Shown here in pieces: positions 34,437 through 42,941 of a DNA stretch of 53,090 nucleotides; within the stretch, counting starts at the first letter, position 1, and each line of letters starts with the position of its first letter. The stretch lies in assembly GCA_013373015.1 (NCBI GenBank), contig JABXIQ010000058.1:1-53090 (forward strand), in the 5' to 3' direction. The translations under genes and the position numbers were made by a program. The notes beneath the pieces were generated by a model. That model was not told where the DNA came from and ran no database searches. It saw only the letters and a program-made list of their open reading frames with translations. Source of the stretch: Kangiellaceae bacterium. Lineage in GTDB: Bacteria > Pseudomonadota > Gammaproteobacteria > Enterobacterales > Kangiellaceae.

Positions 34437-35652
34437 TGGAATACCCCTTTAATAGTTCTAATAGATGTCTTAGCTTTACTTTAAGTTTATCAGCTAAGAC
34501 TAAATTCATAAGATTTTTTGACATATCCAAGTAGTTAGCCTGCGACAACTCCAACTGTATCGTAAACACATTATCTTCTGGCTTGGCATAATGACGCGTG
34601 ATAAAACCGCCTTTAAAGCGCGCATTAATAACTTTTGAATAGTCGCTCGTATCAAAATCTTCTATCAATTTTGCCAAGGACTCATTAACCGTTTGGCCAT
34701 CATTGGTGCCAAAATTAAAGTCGGGTAACTTGCCATCGAAAAACCTTGGTACTTCTTGGGCAATTGAATGAGCTTCAAACACTATGGCATAACCGAATTG
34801 GGCTTTGGCCTTATCAATTAGGCGTTGCAACTGGTGATGATAAGGCTTCCAATACAACTCCGTTCGCCTTTTAATTTCTGTCGCATCAGGCTGCTCATCT
34901 TCATCGTACAATGGCTCAAGATCAAAGGTTGAAGTTGGACAAAGCTCAGTATTATCAGCGTTGGCATAGAGTACTTTGCCGCTCGAATCACGATTTAAAT
35001 CAATGAGATAGCGTGAATAATTGGAGCTAAGTCGAGTAACGTTCAAGTCTGAGGTAAAAGCATACAGTTGCGACAAATACCAGTCGGTATCAGCACTATC
35101 AAGCGCTGTTGGCAACATAGTTTTAAGCACATCATGAGGAATAAACTGGCCATTGTGAGGAATTGAAACTATTAATGGCGACTCAAACTCTTCTAATTCA
35201 AATACAGGAGCCTCTTCTACCGTCAGTTTCAAACTGGCACGATCTAATACCATTCTATCTGCTTCAACAAAACCTAAACGGGCTTCATCTGACTGTAAAA
35301 GCTCATCAGAATAGTAAAATCCGACTAGTTTTTTTGCATTGTTAATAATTAATGGGCAATTCGTCTCAACCGCCTGCCACTCACCAGTTCCAAGATACCA
35401 ATGTAGATGAGCCAAATAATCCAGAAAGAAGTCAGTTAATGTGCGATGGTATTTCTCTCTAACGCCAAGCTTTGTCACCAACTCCAAAACACCTTGATGA
35501 AATTTCTGCTTCGCTACCGCCAACGGCTGATGACAGACATAATGCCAAGCAATCAATAGATGCTCTAAGTGAAAAAAGTCACTTCCCTCAAATTGACTTT
35601 CTTCAAATTTTTCAACAAGTTGCTGAATTTTCTCTTTATTGATTTCGCTCAT
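34426..35652 (-). CDS. hutG: N-formylglutamate deformylase with extra N-terminal domain
   Basis: Converts N-formyl-glutamate to glutamate plus formate, ending the Hut pathway. The C-terminal ~250 residues are a complete N-formylglutamate amidohydrolase: SIPHNGQFIPHDV (164-), DTDWYLSQLYAF, RYLIDLNRDSSG and YAIVFEAHSI. HutG is usually ~265 residues; this one is 408. Residues ~1-155 form a separate His-rich helical domain (FHLEHLLIAWHYV; REKYHRTLTDFFLDYL) that resembles a stand-alone uncharacterised family. ATG 35652 is preferred over the TTG at 35682, which lacks a site. Confidence 0.88.
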   Translation of the reverse strand: MSEINKEKIQQLVEKFEESQFEGSDFFHLEHLLIAWHYVCHQPLAVAKQKFHQGVLELVTKLGVREKYHRTLTDFFLDYLAHLHWYLGTGEWQAVETNCPLIINNAKKLVGFYYSDELLQSDEARLGFVEADRMVLDRASLKLTVEEAPVFELEEFESPLIVSIPHNGQFIPHDVLKTMLPTALDSADTDWYLSQLYAFTSDLNVTRLSSNYSRYLIDLNRDSSGKVLYANADNTELCPTSTFDLEPLYDEDEQPDATEIKRRTELYWKPYHHQLQRLIDKAKAQFGYAIVFEAHSIAQEVPRFFDGKLPDFNFGTNDGQTVNESLAKLIEDFDTSDYSKVINARFKGGFITRHYAKPEDNVFTIQLELSQANYLDMSKNLMNLVLADKLKVKLRHLLELLKGYSIES

Positions 35653-35688
35653 AGGTTCCAACTGGCTTGATTTTGCGTGCAATTTTTG

Positions 35689-35702
35689 GTTGTATATACA
35701 AC
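35689..35702. promoter_or_regulatory. Probable HutC operator
   Basis: Perfect 14-base palindrome GTTGTATATACAAC between divergent hutG and hutC. HutC/GntR-type repressors bind TGTATATACA-like sites. It would overlap a weak plus-strand promoter (TTGGTT, 17 bases, TACTCT) and so block both directions. Confidence 0.75.
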
Positions 35703-35765
35703 TTAGTTTACTCTAAATAACAGCTGCGTCTAGAGGCTGTTATAAAGTATTAGGAAATGCCGGTC

Positions 35766-36494
35766 ATGAGTCAAGACGAACCTCGCTATCAATTAGTCAA
35801 AGATTATATACGCAATGGTATTGCTAAAAAGCAATGGAAGGAACATAAGCGGGTACCTTCTGAGAATGAGCTAGTCGAGATGTGTAGCGTCAGCCGCATG
35901 ACCGCACGTAGGGCATTAGATGAATTAACCGAAGAAGGTGTTCTCTACCGTGTGCAAGGTCGAGGTACTTTTGTAGCACCGAAAAAACTACATTCTCCGT
36001 TGTTAGAAATTAGAAATATTGCTGATGAAGTCCATAACCGTGACGGTGATTATTCCAATGAATTGTTATTATTACAACAAGAGCAGTGCCCAGCCCATTT
36101 GTTAAACCATTTTGGACTAAAAGAAGGTGAGCAAATTTTTCATTCAATTATGGTACATAAAGAAAATAATAAGCCTATCCAAATTGAACAACGTTATGTT
36201 AACCCCAAGGCGGCTCCTGAATATCTCAAACAAAACTATAAAAACATCACCCCAAACGTGTATTTATCAGAAGTAGCGCCACTAACCGAAGCAGAGCACC
36301 AGATTCAAGCAAAAGAAGCCGATCCTTTTATGAAGGTCACATTAAAGCTACAAGAAAATGAGCCTGTGTTATGTATTGATCGCATTACTTGGTCTGAGCA
36401 AACGCTGGTCAGTTTTTGCCAGCTATATCACCCTGCAAGCCGTTTTAGTATCAGCGGTCGTTTTAAAACCGAGCATCAATTAACAGAATTATAG
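35766..36494 (+). CDS. hutC: Histidine utilisation repressor, GntR/HutC family
   Basis: 242 residues from ATG 35766; AGGA (35752-35755) is ten bases before this ATG but only one base before the upstream in-frame ATG 35757. N-terminal GntR winged helix: YQLVKDYIRNGI, RVPSENELVEMCSVSRMTARRALDELTEEGVLYRVQGRGTFVA. C-terminal UTRA ligand domain (about 90-235) with PLTEAEHQIQA and LCIDRITWS; urocanate is the known HutC effector. It is divergent from hutG and 23 bases ahead of hutU. Confidence 0.95.
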   Translation: MSQDEPRYQLVKDYIRNGIAKKQWKEHKRVPSENELVEMCSVSRMTARRALDELTEEGVLYRVQGRGTFVAPKKLHSPLLEIRNIADEVHNRDGDYSNELLLLQQEQCPAHLLNHFGLKEGEQIFHSIMVHKENNKPIQIEQRYVNPKAAPEYLKQNYKNITPNVYLSEVAPLTEAEHQIQAKEADPFMKVTLKLQENEPVLCIDRITWSEQTLVSFCQLYHPASRFSISGRFKTEHQLTEL

Positions 36495-36517
36495 TAAATT
36501 AAGTCAGAGGAAATTTC

Positions 36518-38200
36518 ATGTCGTCTTATTCAAATGATCCACGTTTTGATGCCAGTCGCGTTATTCATGCGCCTACTGGCACACAATTAAATGCTAAGTC
36601 ATGGCTAACCGAAGCGCCATTACGCATGTTGATGAACAACCTAGATCCCGATGTTGCAGAACACCCACAAGGCCTTGTGGTGTATGGCGGTATTGGCCGT
36701 GCAGCACGTAACTGGGAATCGTATGACAAAATCGTTGAAACGCTAAAAAACCTTAATGATGATGAAACCTTATTGGTTCAATCTGGCAAACCTGTTGGTG
36801 TATTCAAAACACATGCCGATGCACCACGTGTGTTAATTGCGAACTCAAACTTGGTACCACATTGGGGCAACTGGGAGCATTTTAACGAGTTAGATAAAAA
36901 AGGCTTGATGATGTATGGCCAAATGACGGCTGGCTCATGGATTTACATTGGCTCTCAAGGCATTGTGCAAGGTACTTATGAAACCTTTGTCGAAGCAGGC
37001 AGACAGCACTTTGGCGGCCAAACTAAAGGCAAATGGGTTTTAACTGGTGGTCTTGGTGGCATGGGCGGTGCTCAACCATTGGCTGCGACTATGGCGGGTT
37101 ACTGCATGATTGCAGTTGAGTGTGACGAAACACGTATCGATTTTCGCTTACGTACTCGCTATGTGGACAAAAAAGCCAAGTCAATTGATGAAGCTATGGC
37201 TATGCTTAATGAAGCACTAGAAAATGGCGAAGCTATCTCAATTGGCTTATTAGGTAATGCCGCTGAAATTTTCCCTGAAATGCATAAACGCGGAATAAAA
37301 CCTGACCTAGTAACCGATCAAACCTCAGCACACGATCCAGTCAATGGCTATTTACCCATTGGATGGAGCATGGAGCAATGGCGTGAAAAAGCCAAGTCAA
37401 ACCCAGAACTGGTTACTCAAGAATCTAAAAAGTCTATGGCGGTTCAAGTTCAAGCCATGTTGGACTTTTGGAATGATGGTATCCCTACCGTTGATTATGG
37501 CAATAATATTCGTCAAATGGCTTTAGAAGAAGGTGTTAAAGACGCTTTTGACTTCCCTGGCTTTGTTCCAGCCTATATCCGCCCTCTTTTCTGTCGCGGA
37601 GTGGGGCCATTCCGCTGGGCAGCTTTATCGGGCGATCCTGAAGATATTTATAAAACGGATCAAAAGGTTAAAGAAATTATCGCTGACGACCCACACTTAC
37701 ATAACTGGCTAGACATGGCCAGAGAGCGCATTAGCTTCCAAGGCTTACCAGCGCGCATTTGCTGGGTCGGTTTAGGCCTGCGTCACAAATTAGGTTTGGC
37801 CTTTAACGAAATGGTACGCAATGGCGAATTAAAAGCTCCTGTTGTGATTGGTCGAGATCACTTGGATTCAGGCTCTGTAGCCAGTCCTAACCGTGAAACA
37901 GAAAGCATGCTGGATGGCTCAGATGCTGTATCTGATTGGCCTTTATTGAATGCCATGTTAAACGTTGCAGGTGGTGCAACTTGGGTATCATTACACCACG
38001 GAGGCGGTGTTGGCATGGGCTTTTCACAGCACTCAGGGGTAGTGATTTGTTGCGATGGCACTGAAGCTGCGGATAAGCGAATTGAGCGCGTGCTATTCAA
38101 TGATCCTGCAACTGGTGTTATGCGCCATGCAGACGCTGGTTATGACATTGCAAAACAATGTGCCAAAGAACAAGGCTTACATTTGCCGATGGTTGATTAA
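36518..38200 (+). CDS. hutU: Urocanate hydratase
   Basis: NAD-dependent conversion of urocanate to 4-imidazolone-5-propionate. 560 residues, family length. NAD-binding [18 protein letters not shown], the conserved Cys in [18 protein letters not shown], and [16 protein letters not shown] are visible. AGAGGAAA precedes the ATG. Second gene of hutC-U-H. Confidence 0.97.
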   Translation: MSSYSNDPRFDASRVIHAPTGTQLNAKSWLTEAPLRMLMNNLDPDVAEHPQGLVVYGGIGRAARNWESYDKIVETLKNLNDDETLLVQSGKPVGVFKTHADAPRVLIANSNLVPHWGNWEHFNELDKKGLMMYGQMTAGSWIYIGSQGIVQGTYETFVEAGRQHFGGQTKGKWVLTGGLGGMGGAQPLAATMAGYCMIAVECDETRIDFRLRTRYVDKKAKSIDEAMAMLNEALENGEAISIGLLGNAAEIFPEMHKRGIKPDLVTDQTSAHDPVNGYLPIGWSMEQWREKAKSNPELVTQESKKSMAVQVQAMLDFWNDGIPTVDYGNNIRQMALEEGVKDAFDFPGFVPAYIRPLFCRGVGPFRWAALSGDPEDIYKTDQKVKEIIADDPHLHNWLDMARERISFQGLPARICWVGLGLRHKLGLAFNEMVRNGELKAPVVIGRDHLDSGSVASPNRETESMLDGSDAVSDWPLLNAMLNVAGGATWVSLHHGGGVGMGFSQHSGVVICCDGTEAADKRIERVLFNDPATGVMRHADAGYDIAKQCAKEQGLHLPMVD

Positions 38201-38241
38201 CCTTCTGGTTTATAGTTAACAACATATTTTGAGAACATAAA

Positions 38242-39774
38242 ATGAATCAATTTACTTTAACACCGGGTGAGTTAACGCTAGCGGATTGTCGGGCTATTTA
38301 TCAATCACCTGTAAACATAGAACTTAATGCTGATTTTTATCCTGTGATAGATCGAGCAGCACAAACGGTTGCTGATGTTATAGCGAATGACCAAACCGTT
38401 TACGGCATCAATACAGGCTTTGGCTTGCTTGCCTCAACTCGTATTCCCAAAGAAAAGCTCGAACTTTTGCAAGAATCATTAGTACTTTCTCATGCGGCAG
38501 GTATTGGCGATTTATTATCTGACAACCTAGTGCGTCTATTAATGGTATTAAAACTATCAAGCTTATCGCAAGGTCACTCAGGCGTTAAGCGCGAAACGGT
38601 TGATGCTTTAATTCGCCTAGTCAATCATGAGGTCTATCCTTGCATCCCAGAGAAAGGTTCTGTTGGAGCTTCAGGTGATTTAGCTCCCCTAGCCCATATG
38701 AGCTGTACTTTAATTGGTGTTGGCAAGGTACGTCACAATGGCAAAATTATATCCGCTGTCGAAGGCCTAAAAATTGCAGGACTAGAACCACTAGTACTAG
38801 CCGCAAAAGAAGGTTTAGCCTTATTAAATGGCACACAATGTTCCACCGCTTTAGCATTAGCCGGTTTGTTTGGTGCAGAAAATAACTTTGCTGCCGCTAT
38901 TGTTGCTGGGGCTTTATCTGTTGATGCAGCACTTGGTTCTACTGCGCCGTTTGATGCACGCATTCATCAAGTACGTGGTCATAAAGGCCAACAGCAAGTT
39001 GCTTTAAACCTGCTAAATCTTGTCAAAGGTTCAGAAATTAATGAGTCGCATGAAGACTGCGAAAAAGTTCAAGACCCCTACTCGCTTCGCTGTCAACCAC
39101 AGGTAATGGGCGCCGCTTTAGATCATATGCGCTTTGCTGCTTCGGTGTTATTGACAGAAGCCAATGCAGTATCTGATAACCCACTAGTATTTCCTGAAGA
39201 AGGAGATATTATTTCTGGTGGTAATTTCCACGCAGAACCGGTAGCCATGTCGGCTGATTTATTAGCTATTGTTATCTCAGAAGTAGGTGCAATCGTTGAA
39301 CGTCGAATTGCTTTATTGTTAGATAAACATTTGAGTGGATTACCAGCTTTTCTAGTACAAGATTCAGGTGTTAATTCAGGCTTCATGATTGCCCAAGTTA
39401 CTGCCGCTGCATTAGCTTCTGAAAACAAAACCTTAGCCCACCCTGCTTCGATTGATTCTTTACCAACCTCAGCTAACCAAGAAGATCATGTGTCAATGGC
39501 AACCTTTGCTGCTCGTCGTCTGCGCGACATGAACTTCAATACATCAGGGGTTATCGCGGTTGAGTTACTATCTGCCGCCCAAGGCATTGATTTTAGAGCT
39601 CCGTTAAAAACATCTTCTGCATTGCAAAAAGCTTATGACATAATCCGAGCAAAGGTTTCGTATTATGATAAAGATCGTCACTTTGGGCCTGACATTGAGG
39701 CAGTCCAAGAGTTGATTAACTCAGGTGTATTTAATGATCTTGCTAATGAAGTTGAACTTCCAAGCTTAGCTTAA
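38242..39774 (+). CDS. hutH: Histidine ammonia-lyase
   Basis: First step: histidine to urocanate plus ammonia. 510 residues. The MIO prosthetic group would form from Ala143-Ser144-Gly145 in [15 protein letters not shown]; the Tyr lid segment [13 protein letters not shown] and [18 protein letters not shown] are present. It is third in hutC-hutU-hutH and 16 bases ahead of the MEST-like hydrolase, so all four are probably one transcript. Confidence 0.97.
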   Translation: MNQFTLTPGELTLADCRAIYQSPVNIELNADFYPVIDRAAQTVADVIANDQTVYGINTGFGLLASTRIPKEKLELLQESLVLSHAAGIGDLLSDNLVRLLMVLKLSSLSQGHSGVKRETVDALIRLVNHEVYPCIPEKGSVGASGDLAPLAHMSCTLIGVGKVRHNGKIISAVEGLKIAGLEPLVLAAKEGLALLNGTQCSTALALAGLFGAENNFAAAIVAGALSVDAALGSTAPFDARIHQVRGHKGQQQVALNLLNLVKGSEINESHEDCEKVQDPYSLRCQPQVMGAALDHMRFAASVLLTEANAVSDNPLVFPEEGDIISGGNFHAEPVAMSADLLAIVISEVGAIVERRIALLLDKHLSGLPAFLVQDSGVNSGFMIAQVTAAALASENKTLAHPASIDSLPTSANQEDHVSMATFAARRLRDMNFNTSGVIAVELLSAAQGIDFRAPLKTSSALQKAYDIIRAKVSYYDKDRHFGPDIEAVQELINSGVFNDLANEVELPSLA

Positions 39775-39790
39775 GTATAGATATAAAAAA

Positions 39791-40663
39791 ATGAATGCAC
39801 AAGAGTGGTTTAATTTAGGTCGTTATTGCACCGTTAATGGTCACAAAATCTTTATCATTGACTCTGATCCTGATGGCCTAAAAAATTTGCCTAACTTGTG
39901 TATTCTGCATGGCTTTCCAACCTCTTCTTATGACTATTGGAAAGCCTTGCCCTATCTGAAACAAGATTTCAGAATTATCATTCACGACCATTTGGGTTTT
40001 GGTTTTTCCGATAAACCAACTGACTATTCATACTCTCTATTTGAACAAACCAACATTGCTCAAACTTTATGGCAACAACTTAATATCAAAAAAACGTATA
40101 TCTTGGCTCATGATTACGGAACAAGCGTTTTAACTGAAATTCTAGCACGTGATAATGCTAATCAATTCCCGGTACAGATAAAGAAAATCGTTTTATGTAA
40201 TGGCTCCATGCATATTGAATTGGCTCAACTTCTCTTAATGCAAAAGCTATTGCGCAGCTCTATCGGCCCTTTTATTGCGAGACTCTCATCTAAATTAACG
40301 GCAAAAAGAAACTTACGCAAAATTTTTGTCGACCCACAGCAACTAACCGAAAGCGAAATAGATAGTATTTGGCAAATGATGACCTTTAATCAAGGTAAAA
40401 AGGTTTTAGCCTCTATTAGCCGCTATACCTTTGAACGAAAACAATTTTGGAGCAGATGGATAGGCGCACTACAGGAAACTGATTTGCCGATTGAAATTAT
40501 TTGGCCAAAACAAGATCCAATTGCAATTGCAAAGATGGCGGATGTTATTGCTCAAGAAACAAAAAACTCTGAACTACACTGGCTGGAGAATCTCGGTCAC
40601 TTCCCTATGCTTGAAGCTCCTGAACAATGGGCAAAAACTGTTATAAAACAAGCTCTAAAATAA
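39791..40663 (+). CDS. MEST-like alpha/beta hydrolase
   Basis: 290 residues. Oxyanion region ILHGFPTSSYDYW, nucleophile elbow LAHDYGTS (Asp108, as in haloalkane dehalogenase/epoxide hydrolase-like enzymes), LCNGSMHIELAQLLLMQKLL similar to the MEST/PEG1 cap region, and catalytic His in NLGHFPMLEAP. Substrate unknown. Its position directly after hutH suggests co-expression with histidine degradation, though no such step is known. It ends base-to-base against the convergent yceI-type gene. Confidence 0.8.
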   Translation: MNAQEWFNLGRYCTVNGHKIFIIDSDPDGLKNLPNLCILHGFPTSSYDYWKALPYLKQDFRIIIHDHLGFGFSDKPTDYSYSLFEQTNIAQTLWQQLNIKKTYILAHDYGTSVLTEILARDNANQFPVQIKKIVLCNGSMHIELAQLLLMQKLLRSSIGPFIARLSSKLTAKRNLRKIFVDPQQLTESEIDSIWQMMTFNQGKKVLASISRYTFERKQFWSRWIGALQETDLPIEIIWPKQDPIAIAKMADVIAQETKNSELHWLENLGHFPMLEAPEQWAKTVIKQALK

Positions 40664-41236
40664 CTACTGGGTTAAAGTCCCTACAACTTTATATTCAACG
40701 TCAACCTCATGTTTGACCCAATTTGGATTTTTCCAAGCACCTAAACCCAGATCAAAATCCAGACGATTCAACTGAACGGCTCCTTGCAAGGTTATAATAT
40801 TTTCAGTTCGGCTAATAGTCATTATCAACTCAAGAGGCTTCTTGATAGTTCGGATAGTCAAATCACCCAATACTTTATAAGCCCCATCTTCTAAAGGAGT
40901 TATTGAGGATGATTCAAATAAAGCTTTTGGAGTGTTCTCAACATCGAACCAATTGGAATTTTTAAGATTATCATCACGCTTTTTATTATTACTATTCACA
41001 CTCGCCAGTTCGACTTCGACGCGAATAAAACTAGCCACCATATCATCCGAGTTAAAAATAATCTCAGGACTAAATCGCTCAAATTGACCAGTAAAAGCTG
41101 TTTTTTTGTTTTGAACGCCAGAAAATTTAAGATAGCTTTGAGTTTTATCAATAGCTAAAGGCTGGTTTGCTTCATTTGCCCATGCCGTATAGGGCAATAA
41201 AAGTAAAGCAAATGTAAAAAAAAGTGTTTTTGTCAT
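40664..41236 (-). CDS. YceI-family periplasmic protein
   Basis: 190 residues with a signal peptide (MTKTLFFTFALLLLPYTAWA). The YceI lipocalin-like barrel is recognised from IDKTQSYLKFSGVQNKKTAFTGQFERF, ASVNSNNKKRDDNLKNSNWFDVENTP and YKVLGDLTIRTIKKPLELIM. Members bind isoprenoid/polyprenyl chains in a hydrophobic pocket. No b-type cytochrome partner, often found beside YceI genes, is adjacent. The stop abuts the hydrolase stop. Confidence 0.88.
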   Translation of the reverse strand: MTKTLFFTFALLLLPYTAWANEANQPLAIDKTQSYLKFSGVQNKKTAFTGQFERFSPEIIFNSDDMVASFIRVEVELASVNSNNKKRDDNLKNSNWFDVENTPKALFESSSITPLEDGAYKVLGDLTIRTIKKPLELIMTISRTENIITLQGAVQLNRLDFDLGLGAWKNPNWVKHEVDVEYKVVGTLTQ

Positions 41237-41264
41237 TATTTTGAACCAATCTGTAATTAGTTTT

Positions 41265-41293
41265 TTGTCAGTTTAACCCTTTTCTAGTAATCT
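41265..41293 (+). promoter_or_regulatory. Promoter of the DUF4139 gene
   Basis: TTGTCA (41265-41270), 17-base spacer, TAATCT (41288-41293). This lies between divergent yceI-type and DUF4139 genes, with start expected near 41300. Confidence 0.55.
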
Positions 41294-41349
41294 GACGTTT
41301 ACAAGGGTATATCATTACTACACAAGCATTAAAACACAAGGTCAGCCCT

Positions 41350-42876
41350 ATGAATACAAACCTAAATGCAAAACGATTATTACCTGCAGTTATAGCATTA
41401 ACACTATCAGCATCAGGAAGCTCTCTTATGGCACAACAAAAAGATTCAATTACCATCTATAGCAGCGCCCAACCAGGCTCTATCTCACCGGACACCTACC
41501 GTCCTATTCCTGGTCAACATCAAGGTTACTACCATGTGCCTGGCTATGCTGTGATTAAATCCACAAGAGAATACAACATCCAGCGAGGTATTAATCAGCT
41601 GGAAGTCAGTGATGTGGCAGCATTATTAGATCCAACAACGGTATCCTTTCGCTCTAAGGATGATCCGGATGCGCGAGTTTTAGAACAAAATTACCAATTT
41701 GATTTAGTCAGCCAACAAAAACTATTACAAAAATACCTCGGTAAAAACATTACCGTTGAGCAATCGGTTGGCGACAAAGTTAATACTATCAGTGGTGAAC
41801 TAGTCAGTGCCACTGGCGGCCTGATCTTAAAAGATAAGAGCGGCAATGTGCATAGCATCAATAATTACAGCAATATCAGTTTTCCTAGCTTACCAGGTGG
41901 CTTGAGAACAAAGCCAACTCTAGTATGGCAACTTGATGCTAATAAATCAGGCAAGCAAGACATTGAGTTGAGTTATCAAACACAGGGTATGACTTGGTGG
42001 TCAGATTACAACATCATTTATGATGAAAAAGGCAAAGATAACTGCAAGATGGATTTAGCTGGTTGGGTGAGCATCATTAATCAATCCGGTGCTGACTTTG
42101 CTGATGCAAAACTCAAACTGATTGCTGGAGATGTCAATCGTGCTCAGCCAGATCAAAATATAATGATAACGGGCTCTCGAGTAAAAAGAGCTATGGCTGA
42201 AATGGCTGACGAAGGCTTTCAAGAAAAGACATTCTTCGAATATCACATGTACACACTTGGCCGCCCAGCAAATATCCCCAATAACTCGACAAAACAACTA
42301 GAACTTTTTCCAAACGTAACCGATATTGCATGCACTAAAGAGCTCGTTTTCGACGCCTCTAGCCAGTTTGGTTATTACGGAGGTATCAATACCAACCAAG
42401 GCTATGGTCATAATTCCCAAAGTGATGTAAACGTTTATTTACGCTTCAAAAACGACAAAAAAAATAATATGGGTATTCCACTTCCTGCAGGAAGAATACG
42501 GGTCAATCAACGTGATGATGACGGCTCATTGGAATTTATTGGTGAAGATATTATCGACCACACCCCTAAAGATGAAGATGTATTGATCAAAATGGGTAAC
42601 TCTTTTGATATTAAAGGAGAACGTAAACAAACCAACTATCAAATTAGTACAGATAACAAAGAATTGCGTGAAAGTTTTGAAATTACCATCAAAAATCATA
42701 AAAGTGAAGATGCTGAGGTGGTCATTAGAGAAACTCTTTATCGTTGGTCTAATTGGAAAATAACCAGTAAATCTCACGACTTTACTAAACAAGACTCACG
42801 CCATATACATTTTAATGTCAAAGTACCAGCCAATAGCGAAATCAAAGTTCGTTATGATGTAAAATATACTTGGTAA
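41350..42876 (+). CDS. Secreted DUF4139-domain protein
   Basis: 508 residues, signal peptide ending near SLMAQQ. The DUF4139 core spans about residues 200-505: WQLDANKSGKQDIELSYQTQGMTWWSDYNIIYD, AGWVSIINQSGADFADAKLKLIAGDVNRA, and C-terminal FEITIKNHKSEDAEVVIRETLYRWSNWKI. The N-terminal part (VIKSTREYNIQRGINQLEVSDVAALLDPTTV) is DUF4140-like. Such proteins are secreted and of unknown function. It has its own promoter and terminator, so it is monocistronic. AAGGT lies about nine bases before the ATG. Confidence 0.82.
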   Translation: MNTNLNAKRLLPAVIALTLSASGSSLMAQQKDSITIYSSAQPGSISPDTYRPIPGQHQGYYHVPGYAVIKSTREYNIQRGINQLEVSDVAALLDPTTVSFRSKDDPDARVLEQNYQFDLVSQQKLLQKYLGKNITVEQSVGDKVNTISGELVSATGGLILKDKSGNVHSINNYSNISFPSLPGGLRTKPTLVWQLDANKSGKQDIELSYQTQGMTWWSDYNIIYDEKGKDNCKMDLAGWVSIINQSGADFADAKLKLIAGDVNRAQPDQNIMITGSRVKRAMAEMADEGFQEKTFFEYHMYTLGRPANIPNNSTKQLELFPNVTDIACTKELVFDASSQFGYYGGINTNQGYGHNSQSDVNVYLRFKNDKKNNMGIPLPAGRIRVNQRDDDGSLEFIGEDIIDHTPKDEDVLIKMGNSFDIKGERKQTNYQISTDNKELRESFEITIKNHKSEDAEVVIRETLYRWSNWKITSKSHDFTKQDSRHIHFNVKVPANSEIKVRYDVKYTW

Positions 42877-42900
42877 CTATAGACATTATTTTAACGCATA

Positions 42901-42928
42901 AAAAAGCCGTGCAATTGCACGGCTTTTT
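42901..42928. terminator. Bidirectional terminator between DUF4139 and M16 genes
   Basis: Perfect 14-base-arm palindrome AAAAAGCCGTGCAA / TTGCACGGCTTTTT with no separate loop, flanked by A-run and T-run; serves both convergent genes. Confidence 0.95.
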
Positions 42929-42941
42929 ATTAACAGACAAC

